Source: Piliocolobus tephrosceles
Lineage: Eukaryota; Chordata; Mammalia; Primates; Cercopithecidae
Direction of reading: 5' to 3'
Assembly: GCF_002776525.5 (NCBI RefSeq)
Contig: NC_045443.1
Span: forward strand, 54,575,307-54,639,306
Length of the DNA: 64,000 nucleotides
Numbering within the stretch: the first letter of the stretch is position 1; each line of letters starts with the position of its first letter. The translations under genes and the position numbers were made by a program. A model generated the notes under the pieces. It ran no database searches. It was not told the DNA's origin and saw nothing but the letters and a program-made list of their open reading frames with translations. Below are positions 18,742 to 53,635 of this stretch, one piece after another.

Positions 18742-19721
18742 GCCTCCCGGGTTAACGCCATTCTCCTGCCTCAGCCTCCCAGTAGCTGGGACTACAGGCG
18801 CCCGCCACCTCACCCGGCTAGTTTTTTTGTATTTTTTAGTAGAGACGGGGTTTCACCGTGTTAGCCAGGATGGTCTCGATCTCCTGACCTCGTGATCCGC
18901 CCGTCTCGGCCTCCCAAAGTGCTGGGATTACAGGCTTGAGCCACCTTGCCCAGCCAACAGCCATTTTATTATAGTTTAACAATTGTACAGGTATGGAGCA
19001 GAAATTTGGGTAGGGCTTAGGTGGGTGATTCTTCTGTCTCATGTGGCCTTGACCAAAGGTCACTTAAGAGTTTTCAGTGAGCAGATGGGCTGGGCTGGAA
19101 GACTTCACTCACATGTCTGGCACCTTGGTAAGGATGACTGAAATGCTGGGATTAGCTAGAGCTGTCAGACAGAATATCTACATGAGACCTCTCTAGCATG
19201 GCAGCTCAAAGTGGTAGGATTTCTTACATGGCAGCTCAAAGCTACCAGTGTGCCAGATAGCCTGCAACTGAAGCTGCAAAACTTCTTATGGCCTAGCTTC
19301 AAAAGGCCCAGAACCTCCATAGAATTTTCTGAGATCAAATGTAAAGTGCTTAAAACAATGCCTAGCTCATAAGTACTATTAGATATTATTCTTAAAATAA
19401 TATGAAGATGAATAAGAAGCATCCCTTTCTCAATAACAGGTATGTGCTTCCTTGCATAATATATACTTATTGCCAAACTCTCAGCCATCTTGCATCTCTC
19501 TTTTTTTTTTTTTTTTTTTTTTTTTTGAGATGAAGTCTCACTGTGTTGCACAGGCTGGAGTGCAGAGGCGTGATCTCGACTCACTGCAACCTCTGTCTCC
19601 TGGGTTCAAGTGATTCTCCTGGCTCAGCCTCCTGAGTGGTTGGGATTACAGGCTTGCACCACCACACCCAGCTAATTTTTGTATTTTCAGTAGAGAAGGG
19701 ATTTCAACATGTTGTCCAGGC
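18742..19721. repeat. Right arm of the ~0.98 kb inverted repeat
   Basis: Reverse complement of 17754-18731. Here the outer Alu (19501-19808, minus) is complete and runs 87 bp past the arm boundary. In the left arm the same Alu stops abruptly at 17754. The right copy is therefore the more natural arrangement. Confidence 0.93.
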
Positions 19722-19808
19722 TGGACTCAAACTCCCGACCTCAAGAGATCTGCTCGCCTCAGCCTCCCAACCTGCTGGGGTTAAGGCGTGAGCCACACCC
19801 CCCCGGCC
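19501..19808 (-). repeat. Alu element (minus)
   Basis: A 26-T tract, 'gagatgaagtctcactg' and the closing 'gtgagccacacccccccgg' mark a full-length Alu that spans the edge of the right palindrome arm. Confidence 0.9.
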
Positions 19809-19843
19809 TTACTTCTCAATTTGATCTTGTCCCTAGAGATGTT

Positions 19844-20139
19844 CGGCCAGGCACGGTGGCTCACGCCTGTAATCCCAGCACTTTGGGAGGCCGAGGTGGG
19901 CGGATCACAAGGTCAGGGAATCGAGACCATCCTGGCTAACATGGTGAAACCCCGTCTCTACTAAAAATACAAAAAATTAGCAGAGCTTGGTGGTGGGCAC
20001 CTGTGGTCCCAGCTACTCGGGAGGCTGAGGCAGGAGAATGGCATGAACCCGGGGGACGGAGGTTGCAGTGAGCCGAGAGCGAGCCACTGCAGTCCAGACT
20101 GGGTGACAGAGCAAGACTCCGCCTCAAAAAAAAAAAAAA
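19844..20139 (+). repeat. Alu element (plus)
   Basis: Full-length, from 'ggccaggcacggtggctc' to poly-A. The flanks agagatgttc / agagatgctc look like a slightly diverged target duplication. Confidence 0.92.
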
Positions 20140-20220
20140 GAGATGCTCTCCTACCCCTTTGATGAGAGGTCGAGCTGTATATGAGCTCAAACTGGTATTA
20201 ATATTTTACTATCTACATTC

Positions 20221-20514
20221 TTTTTTTTTTTTTGAGACGGAGTTTCCTCTTGTTGCCCAGGCTGGGGTGCAATGGTGCGGTCTTGGCTCACTGCAACCTC
20301 CGCTTTCCGGGCTCAGGCAATTTTTTTGCTTCAGTCTCCCGAGTAGCTGGGATTACAGGCGCCTGCCACCATGCCCGGCTAATTTTGTATTTTTAGTAGA
20401 GACGGGGTTTCAGCATGTTGGCCAGGCTGGTCTCGAACTGCTGACCTCAGGTGATTCACCCGCCTCGACTCCCCAAAGTGCTGGGATTACAGGCATAAGC
20501 CACCGCGCCCGGCC
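20221..20514 (-). repeat. Alu element (minus)
   Basis: Full-length copy, poly-T to 'ccaccgcgcccggcc'. Confidence 0.92.
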
Positions 20515-20804
20515 TATCAACATTTTTGTTGTTGTTGTTGATAGGATGCCATGTGTACACTAACTTCCGCTTTGTCACTAAAATAATTACGCACGTGGTA
20601 ACTCCGAACTCTAAAACTCTGACAGTTAAGAGCTTGAATCCAGAGCCACTAAGAATAGCCGCTGTTATGACATGGCCATTTCAGGAGAAGAGAAGAAGCC
20701 GCGGTTTCAGCCATCGCCCTCCAGCAGCGTAAGAGGATAAAAGTGCGACTTGCCCTAAAACCTAAACGTCTCTTCTGGACCTCCAGAAAAATAGTGCTGC
20801 TCTA
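20515..20804. other. Unique segment between Alus upstream of MARS1
   Basis: A (GTT)n run at about 20526 is followed by about 260 bp of non-Alu sequence with no recognised coding exon. It lies 0.6 kb upstream of the MARS1 start and could hold a distal ARHGAP9 5' exon. I see nothing decisive. Confidence 0.35.
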
Positions 20805-21095
20805 GGCCGGAAGCAGTGGCTCACGTCTGTAATCCCGTCACTTTGGAAGGCCGACGCGGGCGGATCATCTGAGGTCAGGACTTCGAGACCAGCCTGGCAA
20901 AAATGGTGAAAGCCCGCCTCTACTAAAAATACAAAAATTAGCCGGGCGTGTGTCACGTGCCTGTAGTCCCAGTCACACACACAGGAGGCTGAGGCCGGAG
21001 AATCGCTTGAATCCAGTAGGCAGAGGTTGCAGTGAGCCAAGATCGTGCCACTGCCAAGATCGTGCCACTGCACTTCAGCCTAGGTAACAGAAGGA

Positions 21096-21139
<44 letters not shown>

Positions 21140-21145
21140 ACACAC
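20805..21145 (+). repeat. Alu with AC-repeat tail and internal duplication
   Basis: The Alu ends in a pure (AC)n run at 21096-21138 instead of poly-A. Near its 3' end the 15-mer 'aagatcgtgccactg' occurs twice in tandem. Confidence 0.9.
21096..21138. repeat. (AC)n dinucleotide microsatellite
   Basis: About 21 uninterrupted AC units at the tail of an Alu, about 225 bp upstream of the MARS1 start codon and about 75 bp from the first promoter motif. Confidence 0.95.
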
Positions 21146-21213
21146 GGCGCGCTCTAGCCGCGCATCTGCGGCCTCTTCATCTCGATGATAGTCTTTTCCT
21201 ATGTCCTAGTGTT

Positions 21214-21363
21214 GCATGATGGGAGAAATAGTCTACCTTCCGGTAGCAGTGCCCGGGCAGTGGCCTAACACGGGACTCCATTTCCCGGCGTGCCTCGCGG
21301 AGGCCGCTCAACTGAGCAGCGGAAGGCCGGTTCCGGTTGCATCAGCGTGGGATTCACGGCGAA
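21214..21363 (+). promoter_or_regulatory. MARS1: MARS1 core promoter and 5'UTR
   Basis: GC-rich and without a TATA box. ZNF143-like sites are seen at 21214-21232 (reverse) and 21275-21293 (forward, ACTCCATTTCCCGGCGTGC). ETS-type cores TTCCGG occur at about 21238 and 21331. A CARE/ATF4 core TTGCATCA is at 21337-21344, only 20 bp before the ATG. The motifs are read from sequence; their use is inferred from the housekeeping nature of the gene and the known ATF4 control of aminoacyl-tRNA synthetases. Confidence 0.7.
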
Positions 21364-47904
<26,541 letters not shown>

Positions 47905-47975
47905 AAGACCTTGGCTCATAGAAAGTCACTTTAATAGATAGGGACAGTAATAAATAAATGTACAATCTCTATATA
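47905..47975 (+). terminator. MARS1: MARS1 3' end, poly(A) signals
   Basis: Overlapping AATAAA hexamers at 47949-47954 and 47953-47958 place the MARS1 end near 47975. That is beyond the DDIT3 poly(A) site on the other strand. Confidence 0.8.
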
Positions 47976-48133
47976 CAAGCTGAGACCCTTTCCTTTTGTC
48001 TACTCCAAGCCTTCCCCCTGAATATGTGGTATTGGGGGGTCACATCATTGGCACTAGTGAGAGGGTGGTCAGTAGCCACTTCTGGGAAAGGTGGGTAGTG
48101 TGGCCCAAGTGGAGGACTGATGCTCCCAATTGT
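47915..48133 (-). terminator. DDIT3: DDIT3 3'UTR and poly(A) signal
   Basis: ATTAAA on the minus strand at 47930-47935 follows a ~200-nt 3'UTR. The likely end near 47915 lies inside the MARS1 3'UTR, giving a tail-to-tail overlap of about 60 nt. Confidence 0.78.
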
Positions 48134-48731
48134 TCATGCTTGGTGCAGATTCACCATTCGGTCGATCAGAGCTCGACGAGTCGCCTCTACTTCCCTGGTC
48201 AGGCGCTCGATTTCCTGCTTGAGGCGTTCATTCTCTTCAGCTAGCTGTGCCACTTTCCTTTCATTCTCCTGTTCTCTCTCCTTCATGCGCTGCTTTCCAG
48301 CCCGGGCTGGGGAATGGCCACTCTGTTTCCGTTTCCTGGTTCTCCCTTGGTCTTCCTCCTCTTCCTCCTGAGCCAAGGAGCTCTGACTGGAATCTGGAGA
48401 GCGAGGGCTCTGGGAGGTGCTTGTGACCTCTGCTGGTTCTGGCTCCTCCTCAGTCAGCCAAGCCAGCGAAGCAGGGTCAAGAGTGGTAAAGGTTTTTGAT
48501 TCTTCCTTCAAGGAAATGAGGAAAGGGAACGTAGATATTAATTGAGAAGGAAAAGGTAACATCCCCCTTTAGCTTTAGGCCTAGCATTCTTACCTCTTCA
48601 TTTCCAGGAGGTGAGACATAGGTACCCCCATTTTCATCTGAAGACAGGACCTCTTGCAGGTCCTCATACCAGGCTTCCAGCTCCCAGCTGGACAGTGTCC
48701 CGAAGGAGAAAGGCAATGACTCAGCTGCCAT
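48134..48731 (-). CDS. DDIT3: DDIT3 / CHOP bZIP stress transcription factor
   Basis: CHOP (GADD153) is a C/EBP-family bZIP protein induced by ER stress and amino-acid limitation. It heterodimerises with C/EBPs and ATF4 and promotes apoptosis. Coding exons 48594-48731 (46 codons) and 48134-48505 (123 codons plus stop) give 169 residues, the human length. The N-terminus has MAAESLPFSFGTLSSWELEA and an acidic region. SQSPRSPDSS holds the two Ser-Pro sites known as p38 targets. The basic region RKRKQSGHSPARAGKQRMKE keeps the unusual Gly and Pro that alter DNA binding. A leucine zipper follows and the protein ends in MVNLHQA. An in-frame upstream ATG at 48800 could extend the N-terminus by 23 residues if the preceding intron is retained. 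Confidence 0.97.
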
Positions 48732-48837
48732 CTCTGCAGTTGGATCCGTCTGGAAAAGCACATTTGCAGGGTAATGGGGAGTGGCTAGAACAAGCTCCAT
48801 GTAGCAAACAGTCTATGCCACAGGTTGGCAAGCTGGT

Positions 48838-49212
48838 CTGATGCCTGTTTTTTTTTTTTTTGTTTGTTTTGTTTTGTTTTTTTTGAGACGGAGTCTCGCT
48901 CTGTCGCCCAGGCTGGAGTGCAGTGGCCGGATCTCAGCTCACTGCAAGCTCCGCCTATCTCAGCTCACTGCAAGCTCCGCCTCCCGGGTTTACGCCATTC
49001 TCCTGCCTCAGCCTCCCAAGTAGCTGGGACTACAGGCGCCCGCCAACTCGACCGGCTAGTTTTTTGTATTTTTTTTTTTAGTAGAGACGGGGTTTCGCCG
49101 TGTTAGCTAGGTTGGTCTCGATCTCCTGACCTCGCGATCCACCCGTCTCGGCCTCCCAAAGTGCTGGGATTACAGGCTTGAGCCACCGCGCCCGGCCCTG
49201 ATGCCTGTTTTT
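48838..49212 (-). repeat. Young AluY (minus) in DDIT3 intron 2
   Basis: Flanked by ctgatgcctgttttt (48838 and 49198). Inside it a 26-bp block is tandemly duplicated (48931-48956 and 48957-48982). Confidence 0.94.
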
Positions 49213-49901
49213 GTAGGTAAAGTTGTATCGGAATACAGCCACATCTGTTCATTTACATATTGTTTATGGCTGCTTTGGTGCTACAGTGGCAGAGATGAAG
49301 AGTCACACTAGAGACTATAGGGCTCTTAACATCTAAAATATTTATTATCCTGCCCTTTAAAATTTATCAACCCCTAGTCTATATTAATATTCCCTCCTTG
49401 CTTTTGCCCAGGACTTGAAGAAGCAAAGTGCCTGGATATCCATGCTTAGGGGATCTGGAGGACTAGTCATTCCTCAGTCCCCATCAAGGTTAGGCTGAGC
49501 TGAAGGACTATTTGTCTGAGCTCCCCACACAGGAGAAGGGAGCACAAATGACCTGGTAATTGCTCCTGGAAACTATCAGTAGAGTTCGCAAGTGGGACTG
49601 AAGACTAGTGAAAGTTTAACCCTGATGGGGACTGAAGACTGGTAAGGCAAACCAGTTGTCTTTGTTGGGGCTTTCTTTGAGGACCGTTCTTCCATTAGGA
49701 CACTCTTTAAGAAAAGTGGTTTGCTCACCTTGTAGGAGCAAGCCAGAAGAATAGACAGCGTGATAGCAAAAGCTTGCTCAGATTCAAACCCTCCTCTCCC
49801 ACCTTGTCTAGGTCTTTTCATAATCTCTTAGGGTCTCAGCAAAAGGAGGCTAAGCAGCATCTCTTAGGACTTGGTTTTGGGAAAGGGTAGGTTAAGTTTA
49901 C

Positions 49902-49949
49902 CTGCTTTCAGGTGTGGTGATGTATGAAGATACACTTCCTTCTTGAACA
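49902..49949 (-). other. DDIT3: DDIT3 non-coding exon 2 with uORF end
   Basis: A 48-nt exon between CCCACAG and GTAAAC. It carries the last 13 codons of the upstream ORF (CSRRKCIFIHHHT) and its TGA stop at 49908-49910. Confidence 0.88.
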
Positions 49950-50010
49950 CTGTGGGCAACAAAGAGAAATGTTAGCCATTTTTGGAAGGGGGAAAGGCAA
50001 CTTATTTTTC

Positions 50011-50293
50011 TTTTCTTTTGAGACAGAGTCTCGCTCTGTTGCCAGGCTGGAGTGCAGTGGCGCAATCTCGGCTCACTGCAACCTCTGCCTCCAGGGTTCA
50101 AGTGATTCTTCTGCCTCAACCTCCCAAGTAGCTGGGACTACAGGTGCGCGCCACCGCGCCCAGCTAATTTTTGTGTTTTTAGTAGAGATGGGGTTTCACT
50201 GTGTTGGCCAGGATAGTCTCCATCTCTTGACCTCGTGATCCACTCGCCTCCCAAAGTGCTGGGATTATAGGCGTGAGCCACCGTGCTGCGCCC
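50011..50293 (-). repeat. Alu element (minus)
   Basis: 'gagacagagtctcgctctg' to 'gagccaccgtgctgcgcc'. Confidence 0.9.
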
Positions 50294-50827
50294 TTATTTT
50301 TCTTTTATCTCCAGCCTCCTACTGGTCCGTCCTTACTTCTGGTCTTGTGGGGTATGCATACTTGGTCCCTGTAGCCATTTCCAAGGGCAGAAGAGGGCCT
50401 GACTTTTTTTATTTTTAGTTGCTGACATTTGTAATCCTGGTTACATAATAGCAAAGTTCTGGCCAACTCAGCTTTCTCTAAATTCAAGGCAGGCCTTAAA
50501 CCTACCAGGGTAAAGACTAAACTACAGGGAAGGGAACAAATCGTAGCATTTTCCTAACTCCATTCCCACACTGACATCCTCCAAATGTGCATTTCCAGTC
50601 TGGACCTCTTCCAGAACTTCCGACTCTGCTGTCTACTGCCTACTTGCCATTTCTTTTTCAATGTCTAATAGGCACCTAAGACTGTGCAAACTTGTTGATT
50701 TTCCCCTTCCAAGGTCATCCCCATCTCAGATGACAACTCTAGTTGCTTAAGCTAAAAACCTTGGTATCATCCTTCATTCCTCTTCTCTCACACCCTGGAA
50801 TCCAAACTACTAGCAAATTTTAACTCT

Positions 50828-51112
50828 TTTTTTTTTTTGAGACGGGTCTCACTCTTTTTGCCCAGGCTGGAGGGCAGTGGCGTGATCTTGGCTCTGCAAC
50901 CCTCCTGGGTTCAAGCGATTCTCCTGCCTCAGCCTCCTGAGTAGCTGAGATTACAGGCATGCACTACCATGCCTGGCTAATTTTTGTATTTTTAGTAAAG
51001 ATGGGGTTTCACCATGTTGGCCAGGCTGGTCTTGAACTCCTGAACTCCTCGTGTGATCCACTCTGGTCTCCCAAAGTGCTGAGATTCCAGGCATGAGCCA
51101 CCATGCCCAGCC
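50828..51112 (-). repeat. Alu element (minus)
   Basis: Full-length diverged copy inside the L2. 'ttttaact' and 'cttaactc' flank it. Confidence 0.9.
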
Positions 51113-51314
51113 CTTAACTCATTCTTTAAAAATGAGTTTTTAAAACTTTGCTTAGAAGAATCTAAACACTTCTAATTCCATTCTTTCCAATCTAGATCAA
51201 TTCACCACCATCTCTCAATTACTGCAGAAACTTCCTGATTGCAGAAGGTCTTCCCATTTCTTCTCTTGCCACCCCTCCGTAAGTCTATTCACCATACAGG
51301 AGCCTGAGTGAACC

Positions 51315-51412
51315 TTTTAAAACAGGTCATTCCTCTGCTCAAAACCCTCCAATGACTTCCTAATTCATATCATGGAAGTCACTGGAGGGTTTTGAGCGGA
51401 GGAATTACCTAA
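51315..51412 (-). ncRNA. MIR616: mir-616 precursor in DDIT3 intron 1
   Basis: The minus strand folds into a long hairpin: the arm at 51376-51397 (GCTCAAAACCCTCCAGTGAC plus TT) faces the arm at 51335-51357 (complement of ctgctcaaaaccctccaatg plus act). These match remembered human miR-616-5p and -3p. The differences are the first base of 5p (G instead of A), one inner 5p base, and one extra T in 3p. The 98-nt length is close to the 97-nt human precursor. It is intronic to DDIT3 and in the same orientation, so co-transcription with the stress gene is expected. Confidence 0.88.
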
Positions 51413-51639
51413 GGTAATTCCTGACCACCTGATGTAACACAGTAACCTCCATCCTGAACATTCTCCATTCCTTTCTCTGCTTTAGCTTTCTCCATGGCAC
51501 TTATATTTTGTTTACTGTAGGCCTCCCACTGAGATTATTTTTTCCTCTTGCTTACGGATGTTCCCTGAGCCCCAAACTGTTTGGCACACAGTAGGTCCTC
51601 ATTACGTATTTGTTAAGAATGAATGAACTCCCCCCCAAT

Positions 51640-52568
51640 CTCTCTTATAGGGAAGGGGCAGATGCAGAGCGGCAGCTGCCGATCCCTAGGGACTGGAGAT
51701 GCAATATTGCCCGAAATATTTCTCTGCAGGGCTGTCCTCCCTGGGGAACCCTCCCTTGCCTTCCAGTGTGTGGGACTTGGCTTTCATCAGCAGTGAAGCC
51801 TCAGGTCAGAAAGCTGCAGAGCCAAACAGGGGGCTGGCCTGATGCAATGGTTACACAGAGATTAGCTGGGAGACAGGACCTGGTTAAAGAGGCAGGGACT
51901 AATCCCGAGGAAAGGACAATACCCTGGGGAGACCCCAAATGGCCTCCTACACTTAAGAGATCCAGGCTGCTCTCTTGTGCGGGAGGCCCAGAGACCTTTC
52001 CCTCTAACGGCAAAGGGAAAACACACCGCTCCCTGTCCATCGGCACCCCTCCCAAAGGCTTGTGTCCAGGTTCCCCTATCAGCCCTGCAGGGTCCAGTAG
52101 CCCCAGCTACCGAGGTGGCCATGCTGACACCAGAGACGCTGAGACTGAGACAGGATTGGGGGTAGGGTAGGGAGAAGGCCGATGGTGGCGAACGGGCGGA
52201 AACGGCTTGAGCGATGGTAACCCAGTCTTAGAGCGGGGGTATGTCCTGCTGCCCCCCCCCCGGACAGGCCTAACGAGGTGGCCTGAAGTTGGCTACGGGA
52301 GAGAATGAATTTCCCTAGGGCAGCCGAGGTCCCTTCGCCCAGCAGCACAGAGCAGGGCCCATGCTCCGGCTCCGGGCAGGGGTGGAGAGACGCTGTCGTC
52401 CGAAGCAATAGGGGTTTGTATGCACCACCCCAGAATAAGAGACTCTCCCCATTCCTCTCTCGGACGGTCCCTGACTTCACTGTGGAGGGGTGAGGCCAAT
52501 CCTAAAGAGCGGACGCCCCAACTCTGAGGAGACGGGAGGGTAAAGGGCAGATGGGAGTCAGTACTCGC
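51640..52568. other. DDIT3 intron 1, proximal part
   Basis: No repeat, RNA or exon recognised. The GC content rises toward the promoter. A C-run of nine lies at about 52252. Confidence 0.5.
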
Positions 52569-52661
52569 CTCTCTCCTCAGGTTCCAGCTCTGATTTTGGC
52601 TCTGTCGCTGCCACCCGCTCATCTTCAACATCATACACTCAGTGCCTTAGACTTAAGCCTC
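52569..52661 (-). other. DDIT3: DDIT3 exon 1 with upstream ORF start
   Basis: The non-coding first exon starts the known inhibitory CHOP uORF. ATG at 52629-52631 (a second in-frame ATG directly upstream at 52632-52634) reads MLKMSGWQRQSQNQSWNLRR then E, and continues in exon 2. The 3' boundary reads GAGAGAG|GCGAGT, a GC-type donor. The transcription start near 52661 is inferred from promoter element spacing. Confidence 0.85.
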
Positions 52662-52687
52662 TGACCTCGGGAGCGCTTAGCTGTAAT

Positions 52688-52694
52688 CTTTTAC
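52688..52694 (-). promoter_or_regulatory. DDIT3: DDIT3 TATA-like box
   Basis: GTAAAAG on the minus strand lies about 30 bp upstream of the inferred start. Weak but well placed. Confidence 0.5.
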
Positions 52695-52736
52695 CATGGC
52701 CTTGCCCTCCTCTCAGGGGCGGCACCCTAAAATCTA

Positions 52737-52765
52737 CCAATCAGAAAGTGGCACGCCGGCATTGG
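52737..52765. promoter_or_regulatory. DDIT3: Two overlapping, opposed ERSE elements
   Basis: Plus strand: CCAAT (52737-52741), nine bases, then GCACG (52751-52755). Minus strand: CCAAT (52761-52765), nine bases, then CCACT (52747-52751). This is the known double ERSE of the CHOP promoter (NF-Y plus ATF6), about 76-104 bp upstream of the inferred start. Confidence 0.88.
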
Positions 52766-52899
52766 CCCCGCCTCGTCCCTCGTATCCGCCACTCAGGAGC
52801 TCCGCAGCACCGCCCCCGTCGCTCCCTCTCGCTAGGGGGTCGACGTAGTGTCGGACCCGGAAGTGGCTTTGGGTCACGAGGCTTCACGGAGGCGGTGGG

Positions 52900-52906
52900 T
52901 GAGTCA
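52900..52906 (+). promoter_or_regulatory. DDIT3: AP-1 site
   Basis: A perfect TGAGTCA about 240 bp upstream of the inferred DDIT3 start, at the position described for the CHOP promoter. Confidence 0.75.
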
Positions 52907-52962
52907 TGCGCGCGCGCGGAGGGGAGTGTAGCGGGGGGGAGGGGAGAAAAGGGGGGCGGGGA

Positions 52963-52971
52963 TGATGCAAT
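52963..52971 (-). promoter_or_regulatory. DDIT3: ATF4-C/EBP composite element (AARE/CARE)
   Basis: Minus strand ATTGCATCA inside AACATTGCATCATCCCCGC, the known CHOP amino-acid response element, about 305 bp upstream of the inferred start. Confidence 0.9.
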
Positions 52972-53331
52972 GTTTGGCAACCGGTGTCTGCACGCGCACG
53001 CGCAGGGGACTACGAGGGTGGTGGGAGGTGCGGAGGGTGGGGGAAAAGGAGAGAGGGCGGGGCGCCAGCTCCCGGCGCCCAACGGCCCCAACGGCTATCA
53101 GTGTTGGCCGTCGTTAGTCGGTCGTGTGGAGTCTCTTTGCGGCTTGTCTCCCCCAGAAGCTGCTGTTCCGCCCACCTAGCTTTAGCCGCCGTTTTACCTC
53201 CACTATAAGGGACTCCCATTTTCCTTGGCCCCTCCCAGCTAATGGGCACATAGGCCTTTTGAACTTTTCCTTTGAAAGTTGGTATCCATCCACTGGGATT
53301 GTCGACATCTCGAGTCTTCTTAAAGAGGTCT

Positions 53332-53635
53332 CCGGGCTCGGTGACTCATGCCTGTAATCCCAGCACTTTGGGAGGCTGAGGAGAGCGGATCACTTGAGGT
53401 CAGGAGTTCGAGATCAGCCTGACCAACATGGTGAAACCCCGTCTCTACTAAAAATACAAAAATTAGCCGGGTGTGGTGATGCGCGCCTGTAATCCTCAGG
53501 CTACGCTGGAGGCTGAGGCAGGAGAATCGCTTGAACCCTGGAGGCGTATGTTGCAGTGACCGAGATCGCTCCACTGCACTCCAGCCTGGGTGACAGCGAG
53601 ACTACGTTTCACCGAAAACGAAAAACAAATAAAAA
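53332..53635 (+). repeat. Alu element (plus)
   Basis: 'ccgggctcggtgactcatgc' to an A-rich end; upstream of MBD6. Confidence 0.9.

Larger units (their letters stand above)
50540..51630 (+). repeat. LINE-2 3' portion hosting mir-616
   Basis: 'caatgtctaataggcaccta', 'ttggtatcatccttcattcc', 'cctctgctcaaaaccctcc', 'ccttgcttacggatgttcc'-like text and the end 'tttgttaagaatgaatgaac' follow L2 order. An Alu (50828-51112, minus) interrupts it. Confidence 0.65.
52740..53170. other. CpG island at the DDIT3 promoter
   Basis: CpG-dense stretch with GC boxes, a (CG)n-like run 'gcgcgcgcgg' at about 52909 and 'cacgcgcacgcgcag' at about 52991. It covers the ERSE, AP-1 and CARE motifs. Confidence 0.8.

Noticed and set aside
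21230..21300. Possible tRNA or other Pol III gene near the MARS1 promoter
   Set aside because: No A/B box pair with a cloverleaf could be built; the motifs fit ZNF143 and ETS sites better.
51610..52170. 186-codon ORF on the plus strand in DDIT3 intron 1
   Set aside because: No recognised domain, starts in an L2 remnant, lies antisense to DDIT3, and has no splice or promoter support.
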